Source: Sphingomonadales bacterium 12-68-11 (GTDB taxonomy: Bacteria > Pseudomonadota > Alphaproteobacteria > Sphingomonadales > Sphingomonadaceae). Taken from it: a stretch of 64,000 bases of DNA. Under the pieces are notes generated by a model. The model made no database searches. It saw only the letters and a list, made by a program, of their open reading frames with translations, and was not told the origin of the DNA. The stretch covers positions 1 to 64,000 of the forward strand of contig NCCV01000005.1 of assembly GCA_002279825.1 (NCBI GenBank). Reading direction: 5' to 3'. Each line of letters opens with the position of its first letter. Position 1 is the stretch's first letter. Below, in pieces: positions 40,671-50,518 of this stretch. The translations under genes and the position numbers were made by a program.

Positions 40671-41111
40671 ATGGGCGACGGAAAGACCAAACCGACCGAG
40701 CACGCGGTGGCCGCGTTCCTGGCCGCGGTCGAGCCGCCTGCCAAGCGCGCCGACGGCGAAGTTCTCGAGGCGCTGTTCCGCAAAGTCACCGGCGAGGCTC
40801 CGCGCATGTGGGGCCCGAGCATCGTCGGCTACGGCGAATACAACACCGTCTATGACAGCGGCCGCAAAGTCTCGTGCGCCCGCGTCGGCTTCAGCCCGCG
40901 CAAGGCCAAGCATTCGCTCTACATCGAGTGCAAGTGCGGCGATGCGGCGAGCGACTCCGAGTACGAAGCGCTGCTGGGCAAGCTCGGCAAGCATGCCCAA
41001 GGGCAGGGTGGATGCCTCTACGTCAACAAGCTGGCGGACATCGACCTGGGCGTGCTCGAGCAGATGGTGGCGCTCGGGTGGAAAACCTCGTTCGTGCGGT
41101 ATCCGGACTAG
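40671..41111 (+). CDS. DUF1801 family protein
   Basis: 146 residues. The pattern MWGPSIVGYGEYNTVYDSGRKVSCARVGFSPRKAKHSLYIE is diagnostic of DUF1801, a small alpha/beta family of unknown role. The C-terminus GGCLYVNKLADIDLGVLEQMV also matches. No operon partner; the neighbour ending at 41139 converges on it. Confidence 0.9.
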   Translation: MGDGKTKPTEHAVAAFLAAVEPPAKRADGEVLEALFRKVTGEAPRMWGPSIVGYGEYNTVYDSGRKVSCARVGFSPRKAKHSLYIECKCGDAASDSEYEALLGKLGKHAQGQGGCLYVNKLADIDLGVLEQMVALGWKTSFVRYPD

Positions 41112-41138
41112 CGTCCCCTTCCGCAAGAGGGAGGGGAC

Positions 41139-41879
41139 TCAGATCCCCCCGTACCACTGGTACCCCGCCCGGTCCTCCCAGTACCCGCCGCCGCCCTGGC
41201 CGATGCCGTCCAGGCTGGCGACGGCTTCGATGCCGGTCAGGTACTTGGCGTGCTTATAGCCGAGCTGGCGTTCGATGCGCAGGCGCAGCGGGGCTCCGTT
41301 CTTTTCGGGGAGCGGCTCGCCGTTGAGGCGGTGCGCGATCAGGGTCTGCGGGTGGAGCGCGTCGTCGAGGTCGCAGCTCTCGTAATACGGCACGCCGGCG
41401 AGCGTATCGGCGCAGCGGAACACGATGTACCGGGCATCCTCGCGCAGCCGCGCCATCTGCAGGATCGTCGCGAGGCGCGGGCCGGTCCACTGGCCGATCG
41501 CGCTCCATCCCTCGACGCAATCGTGGCGGGTGATCTGGGTGCGCTGCGGCAGCGCCTGCAAGTGATCGAGCGACAGGCTGAGCGGACGCTCGACCAGCCC
41601 GGTCACCGCCAGCCGCCATGCGGGAAAGCCCGCCGCGAGCTGCGCCTGGTAGGCATCGGTAGGGATCGCGATCGTGCCGTTGCCGCGAAAGTCGGGCGAG
41701 AGATCGGCGACCGTGAATTCGCGCGCCATCGGCCGGCGCCCGCCGACCAGCCGGTGCGCGCCGCGGTGCAGCGTCTCGGCGCCGTCGACGAGGCCGCGGA
41801 AGGTGTCGGTCTCGCCGATCTTGGTGCAGCCGGCCGTGAACGCCGCGGCGATGCCGGCGAGAACGCTACGCCGCTTCAT
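41139..41879 (-). CDS. Periplasmic sulfite-oxidase-type molybdopterin oxidoreductase
   Basis: 246 residues. The N-terminus MKRRSVLAGIAAAFTAGCTK combines a twin-arginine motif with a lipobox, so export is probably by Tat with lipid anchoring. The Mo-cofactor cysteine is in TRHDCVEGWSAIGQWTGPRL, followed by FRCADTLAGVPYYES and the C-terminal RIERQLGYKHAKYLTGIE, all typical of the SUOX/MsrP fold. It overlaps the cytochrome b gene by 14 bases, which suggests electrons pass from that membrane protein. The substrate is unknown; MsrP-like repair of oxidised methionine is one option. Confidence 0.88.
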   Translation of the reverse strand: MKRRSVLAGIAAAFTAGCTKIGETDTFRGLVDGAETLHRGAHRLVGGRRPMAREFTVADLSPDFRGNGTIAIPTDAYQAQLAAGFPAWRLAVTGLVERPLSLSLDHLQALPQRTQITRHDCVEGWSAIGQWTGPRLATILQMARLREDARYIVFRCADTLAGVPYYESCDLDDALHPQTLIAHRLNGEPLPEKNGAPLRLRIERQLGYKHAKYLTGIEAVASLDGIGQGGGGYWEDRAGYQWYGGI

Positions 41880-42540
41880 GTTCGCGCCCTCCGGTAATCA
41901 TCTCGCGCAAGTGCTTGAGCGGCTTGTGGATCAGCACCAGCGCGACATGGAGCAGCAGGAACGCCAGCAGGCTCCAGGCGGCGATGAAATGGATCGAACG
42001 CGCGCTTTGCCGGCCGCCGAACACATCGGTCAGGAACGGCCAGGCCGCGCCCATCCCCGGGCTGATCGCCATGCCGGTCAGGATCATCGCCGGCAGCAGC
42101 ACGAACAGCACGACCCCGTAGGCTGCTTTCTGGAGGAAATTGTACTTGGCTCCGGCATGTTCGAACTGCAGCCGCACATGCGCGCGGATGTCCGCCCACA
42201 CCGCGCCTGGCGCCCATTCGGCGCGGCGGGTGGCGATGTCGCGGCGGAAGTGGCCGTTCATCAGCGAGGCGATCATGAACGCCAGCAGCGACAGCGCGAA
42301 CACCCAGGCGAACAGCACGTGCCAGTCGCGCGCGGCGGCGAGGTTGTAATAGCCGGGGATCGTCGCCCAGCCGGGGAAGCGCGGCACTTCGAGCCAGGCC
42401 TGCTCGGGCGCGAAACCCCATTGGCCCCAATAGAGGCGCGGGTGCGCGTTGGAGATGTTGAGGCCCGACATGAACAGCACGATCAGGCTGAGCAGGTTGA
42501 CCCAATGCCACAGGCGGGTGCTCAGCGCGTGCCGTTTCAT
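41866..42540 (-). CDS. Cytochrome b (b561/b6-type) membrane subunit
   Basis: 224 residues with four membrane helices. The N-terminal TRLWHWVNLLSLIVLFMSGLNI and the later histidines in RDWHVLFAWVFAL and LLLHVALVLIHKPLKHL are likely haem ligands. It should link the quinone pool to the molybdopterin enzyme encoded next to it. Its ATG overlaps the SDR stop (ATGA). It resembles formate-dehydrogenase gamma-type cytochromes more than the six-helix MsrQ. Confidence 0.88.
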   Translation of the reverse strand: MKRHALSTRLWHWVNLLSLIVLFMSGLNISNAHPRLYWGQWGFAPEQAWLEVPRFPGWATIPGYYNLAAARDWHVLFAWVFALSLLAFMIASLMNGHFRRDIATRRAEWAPGAVWADIRAHVRLQFEHAGAKYNFLQKAAYGVVLFVLLPAMILTGMAISPGMGAAWPFLTDVFGGRQSARSIHFIAAWSLLAFLLLHVALVLIHKPLKHLREMITGGREHEAA

Positions 42541-43322
42541 TGTCCAGGCGGTCCCTCCTGCCGCGCAAGATACATCACGTCGCGCGGCTGCGCCACCAGA
42601 TGCTGGCCCGAATCGACGAACAGCGTCTGCCCGCTGGCGAGCGGTCCGGTGGCCAGGAAGAATGCGGCCTCGGCCACTTCCTCCGCGCCGGTGCGGCGGC
42701 CGAGCAGGTTCATGCGGTGCGAGCGTTCGGCCTCCTCCGGCGCCTGGTCGTGGCTGGGCAGGATCGCGCCGGGGGCGAGGCCGTAGATGCGGTCCTCGGG
42801 AGCGGCCCCTTCGGCCGCGCTCAGGACATGCATCGCCAGCATCGGCACGGTCGCTGCGAGCGCGTGCTTGCTCAGCGTGTAGCTGAAGAAGTCCGGGTTG
42901 GGATTGGCCAGCTTCTGGTCGGTGACCTGGATCACGCGGCGGCCCGCGGCCGAGCGGGCGTGCGCGAAATAGGCCTGCGCCAGTCGCGCCGGGACCCCCG
43001 CGTTGACGCGCATCGCCTCGTCGAACGTCGCCGGGTCGAGCGCATCGGCATCGTCGCGGCGGAATACCGAGGCGGAGTTGATCAGCGCCCGCCAGTCGGG
43101 AAGCTGCGCCGCAAGCTGTTCGACGAGCGCGCACGCCGAGTCCCAATCGGCGAGGTCGGCTCCCACGGCTTCGGCCGAGGGCAGGTCGGCCGCGAGCGCT
43201 TCGGCCGCTTCGCGCGAGGTGTGGTAGTGGACGATGACATGCCAGCCGGCATCGGCGAACCGGCGGCAGATCGCCTCGCCGATCCGCTTCGCGCCGCCGG
43301 TGACGAGGACCGCCGGCCTCAT
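42537..43322 (-). CDS. Short-chain dehydrogenase, pteridine-reductase-like
   Basis: 261 residues. The cofactor motif is VLVTGGAKRIGEAICRRF, with NSASVF instead of the plain NNAG motif and the catalytic pair in SYTLSKHAL. TGGAKRIG and NSASVF together recall FolM/pteridine reductases. Coupled by ATGA to MerR upstream and to the cytochrome gene downstream. A pterin-related role would suit a neighbour that uses molybdopterin, but that is inference. Confidence 0.85.
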   Translation of the reverse strand: MRPAVLVTGGAKRIGEAICRRFADAGWHVIVHYHTSREAAEALAADLPSAEAVGADLADWDSACALVEQLAAQLPDWRALINSASVFRRDDADALDPATFDEAMRVNAGVPARLAQAYFAHARSAAGRRVIQVTDQKLANPNPDFFSYTLSKHALAATVPMLAMHVLSAAEGAAPEDRIYGLAPGAILPSHDQAPEEAERSHRMNLLGRRTGAEEVAEAAFFLATGPLASGQTLFVDSGQHLVAQPRDVMYLARQEGPPGQ

Positions 43323-43726
43323 GCCGGCGCACTCTCGAAAGCGGCGATGATCGGGCAAGGGCCGGCGTCGCCAGCGGCGCATTCCTTCGCCAGCCGGGAG
43401 AGCGCCTGGCGCGCCTGCTGCAGCTCGCCGATCCGGGCATCGAGCAACGCGATCCGCGCGCGCGCCATCTCGCGCGCCCGCGCCCGGTCCTCGCTCCGGT
43501 CGAGCGCGAGCAATTCGGCGACTTCCTCGAGCGTGAAGCCGGCCGCTTTGGCGGCGCGGATAAAGCGGAGCCGGCGGGTGTCGTCGGGCCCGTAGTGGCG
43601 GATGCCGCGCGTGCCGCTCTGCTGCGGACGTGGATCGGGCAGCAGGCCGCGCCGCTGGTAATAGCGCACCGTCTCCACCCCCACCCCGGCGCCGCGCGCC
43701 AGTTCCGCGATGCTCAGCGCGCCCAC
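43319..43726 (-). CDS. MerR-family transcription regulator
   Basis: 135 residues from a GTG. The winged helix SIAELARGAGVGVETVRYYQRRGLLP and the coiled-coil helix are typical MerR. The C-terminus has two cysteines (KECAAGDAGPCPII), like the last two metal-binding cysteines of mercury-type MerR, but the first one is absent, so the inducer could be another metal or thiol stress. The start codon abuts a MerR-type promoter with a 19-base spacer. It heads the SDR-cytochrome-molybdoenzyme operon. Confidence 0.92.
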   Translation of the reverse strand: MGALSIAELARGAGVGVETVRYYQRRGLLPDPRPQQSGTRGIRHYGPDDTRRLRFIRAAKAAGFTLEEVAELLALDRSEDRARAREMARARIALLDARIGELQQARQALSRLAKECAAGDAGPCPIIAAFESAPA

Positions 43727-43728
43727 GA

Positions 43729-43759
43729 TTGACTCCGTACCATGCTACGGAGGGTATAG
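43729..43759 (+). promoter_or_regulatory. MerR-type promoter and operator
   Basis: -35 TTGACT (43729-43734) and -10 GTATAG (43754-43759) are separated by 19 bases, the over-long spacer that MerR proteins correct by untwisting DNA. A dyad CTCCGTA/TACGGAG (43733-43739 and 43746-43752) fills the spacer. It reads toward the outer-membrane protein gene; the predicted RNA start is only about 5 bases before its ATG. Confidence 0.85.
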
Positions 43760-43770
43760 GGCCGTTCGTG

Positions 43771-45363
43771 ATGACCCAACAACCCGAATCCGCGTCCGGG
43801 CGCGCGCTTGCGATCACCTTCGGCTGGTCGGCCTTCGCGCTCGCTGCGAGTGCGCCGGCCGAGATCGCCGCACAGGATCATTCGCGGCATGAGGACCATG
43901 GCACGCCGGCCCCCGCGCCGACCGAACAGGCCGATCATGCGGCCATGGACCATTCGGCGGCGAATGAGAGCGGCGATGGCCTGACCCTTCGCCGCGTTCC
44001 GGAAGACTGCAAAGCGGGGGAGTCCGAACACTACACCGAAGACGATGGACGGTTCGTGGTATGGCGCTGCGCCGGGACGTCACAACCGGAAATGGGCCAC
44101 GGTTCGACGGATTATGGCGAGCATCGGCCCGCGCTTGTCGCGCCCCTTCCCACCCAATTCAGCGGCTGCCGCTCGCTAGGCGCACTGCTCGACGACGGCA
44201 GCGTGGTCCAAGGCACGATCTGCCGCCCCGCCGAGGGATCGGGCACCGCGCGGCTGCCCGCCAAAGACGGTGGGCATCAGGGCGTCCACTTCGACCTCGG
44301 CGGCGACTGGAACGGTATGGCGCACGGGTTCGCCTGGGGCCTCTACACCGAGCAGACCGGCCCGCGCGGCGACGCGGGCGCCTATGTGCTGTCGATGGCC
44401 ATGCTCTCGGCCGAGAAGCGCTTCGGCTGGGGCCGCTTGCAACTGCGCTCGATGATCAGCGCCGACCCGCTGATGGGCCAGCGCGGCTATGCGGTGCTGT
44501 TCGCCGCCGGGGAAACCGCGGGCGGTCAGCCGCTGGTCGACCGCCAGCATCCGCACGACCTGTTCATGGAACTGGCGGCGCGCGTGGACGTGAACCTCTC
44601 GCCCGGGACCACCGCGTTCCTATACGGCGGACCGGTCGGGGAGCCGGCGATCGGCCCGGCGGCGTTCATGCACCGCGCCTCGGCGCGGCTCAATCCGGAG
44701 CCGCCGATCACGCACCACTGGTTCGATTCGACGCACATCACCTACGGCGTGGTGACGGCCGGGGTGGCCAGCCGGCTGTGGCAGCTCGAAGCCTCGGCCT
44801 TTCGCGGCGAAGAGCCCGACGAGGAACGCTGGGACATCGACGCGCCGCGGCTCGACAGCTGGAGCGTGCGCGCCACGCTCAACCCCTCGCCGAACTGGCA
44901 GATGCAGGTCAGCCATGCCCGGCTGGAAGAGCCCGAGACGCTCCATCCGGGCGAGGACGAAGCACGCACCACCGCCAGCGTGGCCTACACGTCGGGTACC
45001 GGCTTTGCCGCCACCGCCGCTTTCGCGGCCAAGAACCGCATGCCCGGCGAGACGCTGACCGCCTGGCTGGCCGAGGCGAGCTGGGACGTGACGGAGCGCC
45101 ACACGCTGTTCGGGCGGTTCGAGAACGTCGCCAACGACGAACTCTTCCCCGATCACGACGACCCGCTGCACGATCGGACATTCCGCGTAAGCAAGCTCAT
45201 CGCCGGCTATGCCTATACGCTGCCGCTCGGCCCGTTCGGGTTGTCGCTGGGCGGCACGGCGGCCAGGTTCTTCAAGCCCTCGGCGCTCGATGCGGCCTAC
45301 GGCGCGGACCCGATGGGCTATACGCTGTTCGCCAAGCTGACGCTGGGGCAGCATTTGCGTTGA
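43771..45363 (+). CDS. Predicted outer-membrane beta-barrel protein controlled by MerR, possibly metal-related
   Basis: 530 residues. A signal-like N-terminus is followed by a His/Asp/Met-rich segment (DHSRHEDHG, DHAAMDHSA) that could bind copper or a similar metal. The body has many alternating aromatic strands (HPHDLFMELAARVDV, PPITHHWFDSTHITYGVVTAG, LDSWSVRATLNPSPNWQMQVS) consistent with a barrel. I associate related proteins with copper or heavy-metal resistance loci, but function is unproven. The start at 43771 directly follows the MerR promoter, so translation may be nearly leaderless. The open frame before it crosses the promoter and is not coding. Confidence 0.7.
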   Translation: MTQQPESASGRALAITFGWSAFALAASAPAEIAAQDHSRHEDHGTPAPAPTEQADHAAMDHSAANESGDGLTLRRVPEDCKAGESEHYTEDDGRFVVWRCAGTSQPEMGHGSTDYGEHRPALVAPLPTQFSGCRSLGALLDDGSVVQGTICRPAEGSGTARLPAKDGGHQGVHFDLGGDWNGMAHGFAWGLYTEQTGPRGDAGAYVLSMAMLSAEKRFGWGRLQLRSMISADPLMGQRGYAVLFAAGETAGGQPLVDRQHPHDLFMELAARVDVNLSPGTTAFLYGGPVGEPAIGPAAFMHRASARLNPEPPITHHWFDSTHITYGVVTAGVASRLWQLEASAFRGEEPDEERWDIDAPRLDSWSVRATLNPSPNWQMQVSHARLEEPETLHPGEDEARTTASVAYTSGTGFAATAAFAAKNRMPGETLTAWLAEASWDVTERHTLFGRFENVANDELFPDHDDPLHDRTFRVSKLIAGYAYTLPLGPFGLSLGGTAARFFKPSALDAAYGADPMGYTLFAKLTLGQHLR

Positions 45364-45411
45364 CAGCAAATGCCCTCGTTGGTCTTTTCGCCGCGACGAG
45401 GGAGGGCCACA

Positions 45412-45819
45412 ATGAAATCCTGTCCGATGTGCGGTACTGATGCCGAGCAAGACACTCCAGAATGTACCTGCGGCTATGTGTTCTCGAGCGCTCGCCAATC
45501 CAGTGAATCGGCACCCGCGGAAGCAATGCCCGCAGCCACTCGGCCCGACGGCAGTGCTCCGATCGCAGTTGCGTGGGTTTCGTTGGTTCTGAGTGGATTG
45601 TGTGGAGGGTGGGCATGGCTCAAAGTTCAGGCCGCTTCCAACTATCTGGGAATTGGCGCTTCTGCAGGCGACTATTTTGCTCAACAGGCCAGCGATGGAA
45701 TTGCTGCGGCGGCCATGCTGAGTACCGCATCCTGGATACTATTTTATGTTTTTCTAGTATTTTGGCCCGCAGGCTACATTGTGCGCGCAATTAGTTTTAT
45801 TCCCGTGAAGGGCGATTAG
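45412..45819 (+). CDS. Zinc-ribbon membrane protein of unknown function
   Basis: 135 residues with a GAGGGAGGG ribosome site. The N-terminus MKSCPMCGTDAEQDTPECTCGYVF is a zinc ribbon (CPxCG...CxCGY). Two membrane helices follow (IAVAWVSLVLSGLCGGWAWL and STASWILFYVFLVFWPAGYIV). Composition is less GC-rich than the neighbours. Such proteins are often called zinc-ribbon hypothetical proteins. The role is unknown and no operon partner is evident. Confidence 0.75.
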   Translation: MKSCPMCGTDAEQDTPECTCGYVFSSARQSSESAPAEAMPAATRPDGSAPIAVAWVSLVLSGLCGGWAWLKVQAASNYLGIGASAGDYFAQQASDGIAAAAMLSTASWILFYVFLVFWPAGYIVRAISFIPVKGD

Positions 45820-45828
45820 TCCATCGGC

Positions 45829-48126
<2,298 letters not shown>

Positions 48127-48130
48127 TGAG

Positions 48131-48165
48131 GTATCCCTATAGGATACAAGACCTGCTTCGATCAA
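48131..48165 (-). promoter_or_regulatory. nadE promoter with overlapping palindromic operator
   Basis: On the minus strand -35 TTGATC (48160-48165) and -10 TATAGG (48136-48141) are 18 bases apart. A GTATCC/GGATAC palindrome (48131-48136 and 48142-48147, 5-base centre) covers the -10. The RNA start would fall about 3 bases before the ATG at 48126, so the mRNA may be leaderless. The position is ideal for repression by an HTH protein, possibly nadE's own N-terminal domain. Confidence 0.6.
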
Positions 48166-48252
48166 TGGCTAGTTCCGCGCTGACGTACCAAGCGAAACGG
48201 CCCGCCTCGAACCGCTGCTTGCAACCGGATGTTCGCCGGCTAGGGTTGGGAG

Positions 48253-48657
48253 ATGAGCGGCGAAGGTGGATACGATCTCACCGGCGAATGGAGCGGCATC
48301 TACAGTTACCCGCGTCTGTTTCCGCCGAACATGTTCGAAGCCTCGATCCGCGATTCGGGCGGCATCATCACGGGCGTGATCCGCCAGCCGGGCGAAGTCT
48401 TCGAGCCGACAGGTACTCACCACCACGCGGTGATCGAAGGCAGCCGGGTCGGCAGCCTGGTGCGCTGGGTAAAGATGTACGACGACCTAAGTCGGGCGAC
48501 CCCCCATTATGAGGGCACGATCCAGCCGGACGGTAACGAGATCGAAGGGACCTGGCACATCCCGAACGACTGGTCTGGCACTTTCCTGATGATCCGTCGC
48601 GGCCAGGAAGAGGCCGGTGAAACGCGCAAAGTCAGCGAAGAGATCGGTGCACGGTAG
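48253..48657 (+). CDS. Unknown protein, 134 residues, beta-rich
   Basis: Starts MSGEGGYDLTGEWSGIYSYPRLFPPNMFEASIRDSGGIITGVI. The alternation of strands (GEWSGIYSYP, HHHAVIEGSRVGSLVRWVKMY, GTIQPDGNEIEGTWHIPNDWSGTFLMIR) suggests a small lipocalin-like barrel or sheet. No signal peptide and no known family that I recognise. A GGGAG lies directly before the ATG. It converges with the amidohydrolase gene. Confidence 0.65.
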   Translation: MSGEGGYDLTGEWSGIYSYPRLFPPNMFEASIRDSGGIITGVIRQPGEVFEPTGTHHHAVIEGSRVGSLVRWVKMYDDLSRATPHYEGTIQPDGNEIEGTWHIPNDWSGTFLMIRRGQEEAGETRKVSEEIGAR

Positions 48658-48684
48658 CGCGGACAGGCGCTAAGCTAGCCGATC

Positions 48685-49899
48685 CTATTCGGCCGCCACG
48701 GCCTCGTAACCGATCGGCAGGCGTGCCCGCACCGCCGCCTTCGACAGGTCGAGCCCATAGAGCTTGGCCGCATTGCCTCCGGTCAGCGCGCGCACAGTCT
48801 CGGGCGCCATGTGCCCCATCGTCGCGCCGATCGTCCGCACCGAGTTGGGCCAGATCGAATCGGGGTGCGGATAGTCGCTCGCCCACAGCAAGTTCTCGGG
48901 TCCCCAGAATTCGAGCAGCCGCATTGCGGTCGGGCTCTGCTGGAAGGTGCCGTAGACCTGCCGCTTGAAGACGTCGCTCGGCTTTTCCTTGTGGGAGATG
49001 CCGCCCTTGTCGGCCCAGTAGTCGGCGCATTCCCACAGCCGGTGGTGGCGATAGTCGAGTTCCTCGACCACCCACGGCACCCAGCCGATGCCGCTCTCGG
49101 CGATGACGATCTTGAGCCGCGGGTGCCGCTCGAGGATGCCCCAGGCGAACAGGTCGACGAACGGGTCGAGGAACTGTTCGATGAACATCTTGGCGTGGAG
49201 GAAGGTCGCGCCCGGGCTGCCCTTGTACTTGTCGAACGCGTCGCCCGCCTTGGGGAACACGGTGACGTGGAAGCTGAGCACGATCCCGCTCTGCTCGAGT
49301 AGGTCGAACAGCGGTTCCCACCGCGGATCCTCGAGCCGCGGCTCGGCGACCGCGATCTGCAGGTTGGCCTGCCGGCACCCACCCTTTTTGGCGAGCCGTT
49401 GGAGCTCCTCGAACGCGGCCTCGGGATGCGGTGGCAGCATCGCCACCCCGATCAGCCGGTCGGGCGCCGCGCTGCAGAAATCCTCGTAGAGCCAGTCGTT
49501 GTAGGCCGCGTAGCAGGCGCGCATGAACGCCTCGTCCCGGGTCTTGATCGAGGTGACCGGGCCGAACACCACGTGCGCCCACACTTGGTCGCGGTCCATG
49601 TCGGCCAAGCGGAGCAAGGGATTGCCGGCGCGCAGTTCGGTCAGGTCCTCGATCCCGCCGCGGTCATAGGCGGTCAGAATCGGCTTGGGCCCGTCACCGA
49701 ACGGGCTGGGCCCCTTCTTGCCCGACCAGAAGCCCCACCGCTCGCCGTCCGCGACCCAGGCAGCCGGCCCGCCGTCCGGTGCCTCGATATGCGGCGCGCG
49801 CTCCTTCCATTTCGACGCCATGCGCTTCTCCAGCGCGTCGGCGGGCAGCATGTTGAGGTCGAGATGGTCGTCGCAGGAGACCAGTACGGTTTCGATCAT
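48685..49899 (-). CDS. Amidohydrolase-family (metal-dependent hydrolase) protein
   Basis: 404 residues starting MIETVLVSCDDHLDLNMLPADAL with a GGAGAGGG ribosome site. It has the TIM-barrel pattern of the amidohydrolase-2/ACMSD-like family: the N-terminal metal motif appears as DDH, a histidine is in VLSFHVTVFP, and the C-terminal Asp is in LLWASDYPHPDSIWP. Members hydrolyse or decarboxylate small molecules, often aromatic acids; the substrate here is unknown. Monocistronic. Confidence 0.88.
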   Translation of the reverse strand: MIETVLVSCDDHLDLNMLPADALEKRMASKWKERAPHIEAPDGGPAAWVADGERWGFWSGKKGPSPFGDGPKPILTAYDRGGIEDLTELRAGNPLLRLADMDRDQVWAHVVFGPVTSIKTRDEAFMRACYAAYNDWLYEDFCSAAPDRLIGVAMLPPHPEAAFEELQRLAKKGGCRQANLQIAVAEPRLEDPRWEPLFDLLEQSGIVLSFHVTVFPKAGDAFDKYKGSPGATFLHAKMFIEQFLDPFVDLFAWGILERHPRLKIVIAESGIGWVPWVVEELDYRHHRLWECADYWADKGGISHKEKPSDVFKRQVYGTFQQSPTAMRLLEFWGPENLLWASDYPHPDSIWPNSVRTIGATMGHMAPETVRALTGGNAAKLYGLDLSKAAVRARLPIGYEAVAAE

Positions 49900-49960
49900 G
49901 GCCCTCTCCAGGGGGTGCTTAGTTTGCGCCCGTGCCATTCCCGAAACCGGCCCGCAACGC

Positions 49961-49992
49961 AAAAGGGCGCCCCTCTCGCGAGGGACGCCCTT
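49961..49992 (-). terminator. Intrinsic terminator of the glycine-zipper gene
   Basis: Arms 49963-49975 and 49980-49992 pair with one mismatch. Read on the minus strand the hairpin ends CCCTTTT. It lies 24 bases after the minus-strand stop at 50016. Confidence 0.75.
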
Positions 49993-50015
49993 CGGGAGAC
50001 ACCGGTCGAGCGGTG

Positions 50016-50339
50016 TTAGCGGCAGCGCGCGGTGCTACGTTCGACTTCGCGGCCGAGCAGCGCGCCCGCGGCGGCGCCGACGATCGTGCCGACCGTGCGG
50101 TCGTCGTGGGTATCGACCGCCCGGCCCGCGAGGGCACCGGCGACACCGCCGATCAGCAGGCCGACAGTGCCGTCGGGCTTGTTGCAGCGATAGCGGCCGT
50201 CGTCGTCGCGCCAGTAGCGCACGCCGTTGTCGCTGGTGCGAATCTGCTCGTGCCGGTCGCGGTGCCCGCGCTTGGCCTCGGCGGGCATGGCGGTCAGCGC
50301 GGTCGCGGCCGCGGCGAGGGAAAGAACGATAGTACGCAT
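50016..50339 (-). CDS. Secreted glycine-zipper 2TM domain protein
   Basis: 107 residues with a signal peptide (MRTIVLSLAAAATALTAMPAEA). A short polar region (RYWRDDDGRYRCNKPDGTVG) precedes the glycine zipper GLLIGGVAGALAGRAVD...GTIVGAAAGALLGREVE, typical of SmpA/Rick-17-kDa-like outer-membrane proteins. It probably associates with the outer membrane. A GGAGG ribosome site supports the ATG at 50339. A terminator follows. Confidence 0.88.
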   Translation of the reverse strand: MRTIVLSLAAAATALTAMPAEAKRGHRDRHEQIRTSDNGVRYWRDDDGRYRCNKPDGTVGLLIGGVAGALAGRAVDTHDDRTVGTIVGAAAGALLGREVERSTARCR

Positions 50340-50480
50340 CTCATAAGCCTCCGTTGTCACTCTATCGGTGCGTCAACGGCGACAATCGTTCAGCGATCCC
50401 CAACGCCAGATGAACAAACGATCGCCCGGCGTGGACTGCGCCAGGCCGGGCGAAAGGTGCGATATGTTGAGCGATCGAAG

Positions 50481-50504
50481 CCCCGGCGACACGCGCCGCC
50501 GGGG
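50481..50504 (-). terminator. Possible terminator hairpin after the PhoX-type gene
   Basis: 8-bp arms CCCCGGCG (50481-50488) and CGCCGGGG (50497-50504) start 15 bases after the minus-strand stop. The T-run is weak (CTTCG), so it may be a partial or Rho-assisted stop. Confidence 0.45.
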
Positions 50505-50518
50505 TTCTCGGTAGACGG

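Noticed and set aside
43630..43770. Upstream extension of the MerR-controlled outer-membrane protein
   Set aside because: It would read through merR antisense and the promoter; the dyad and -10 show transcription starts after it.
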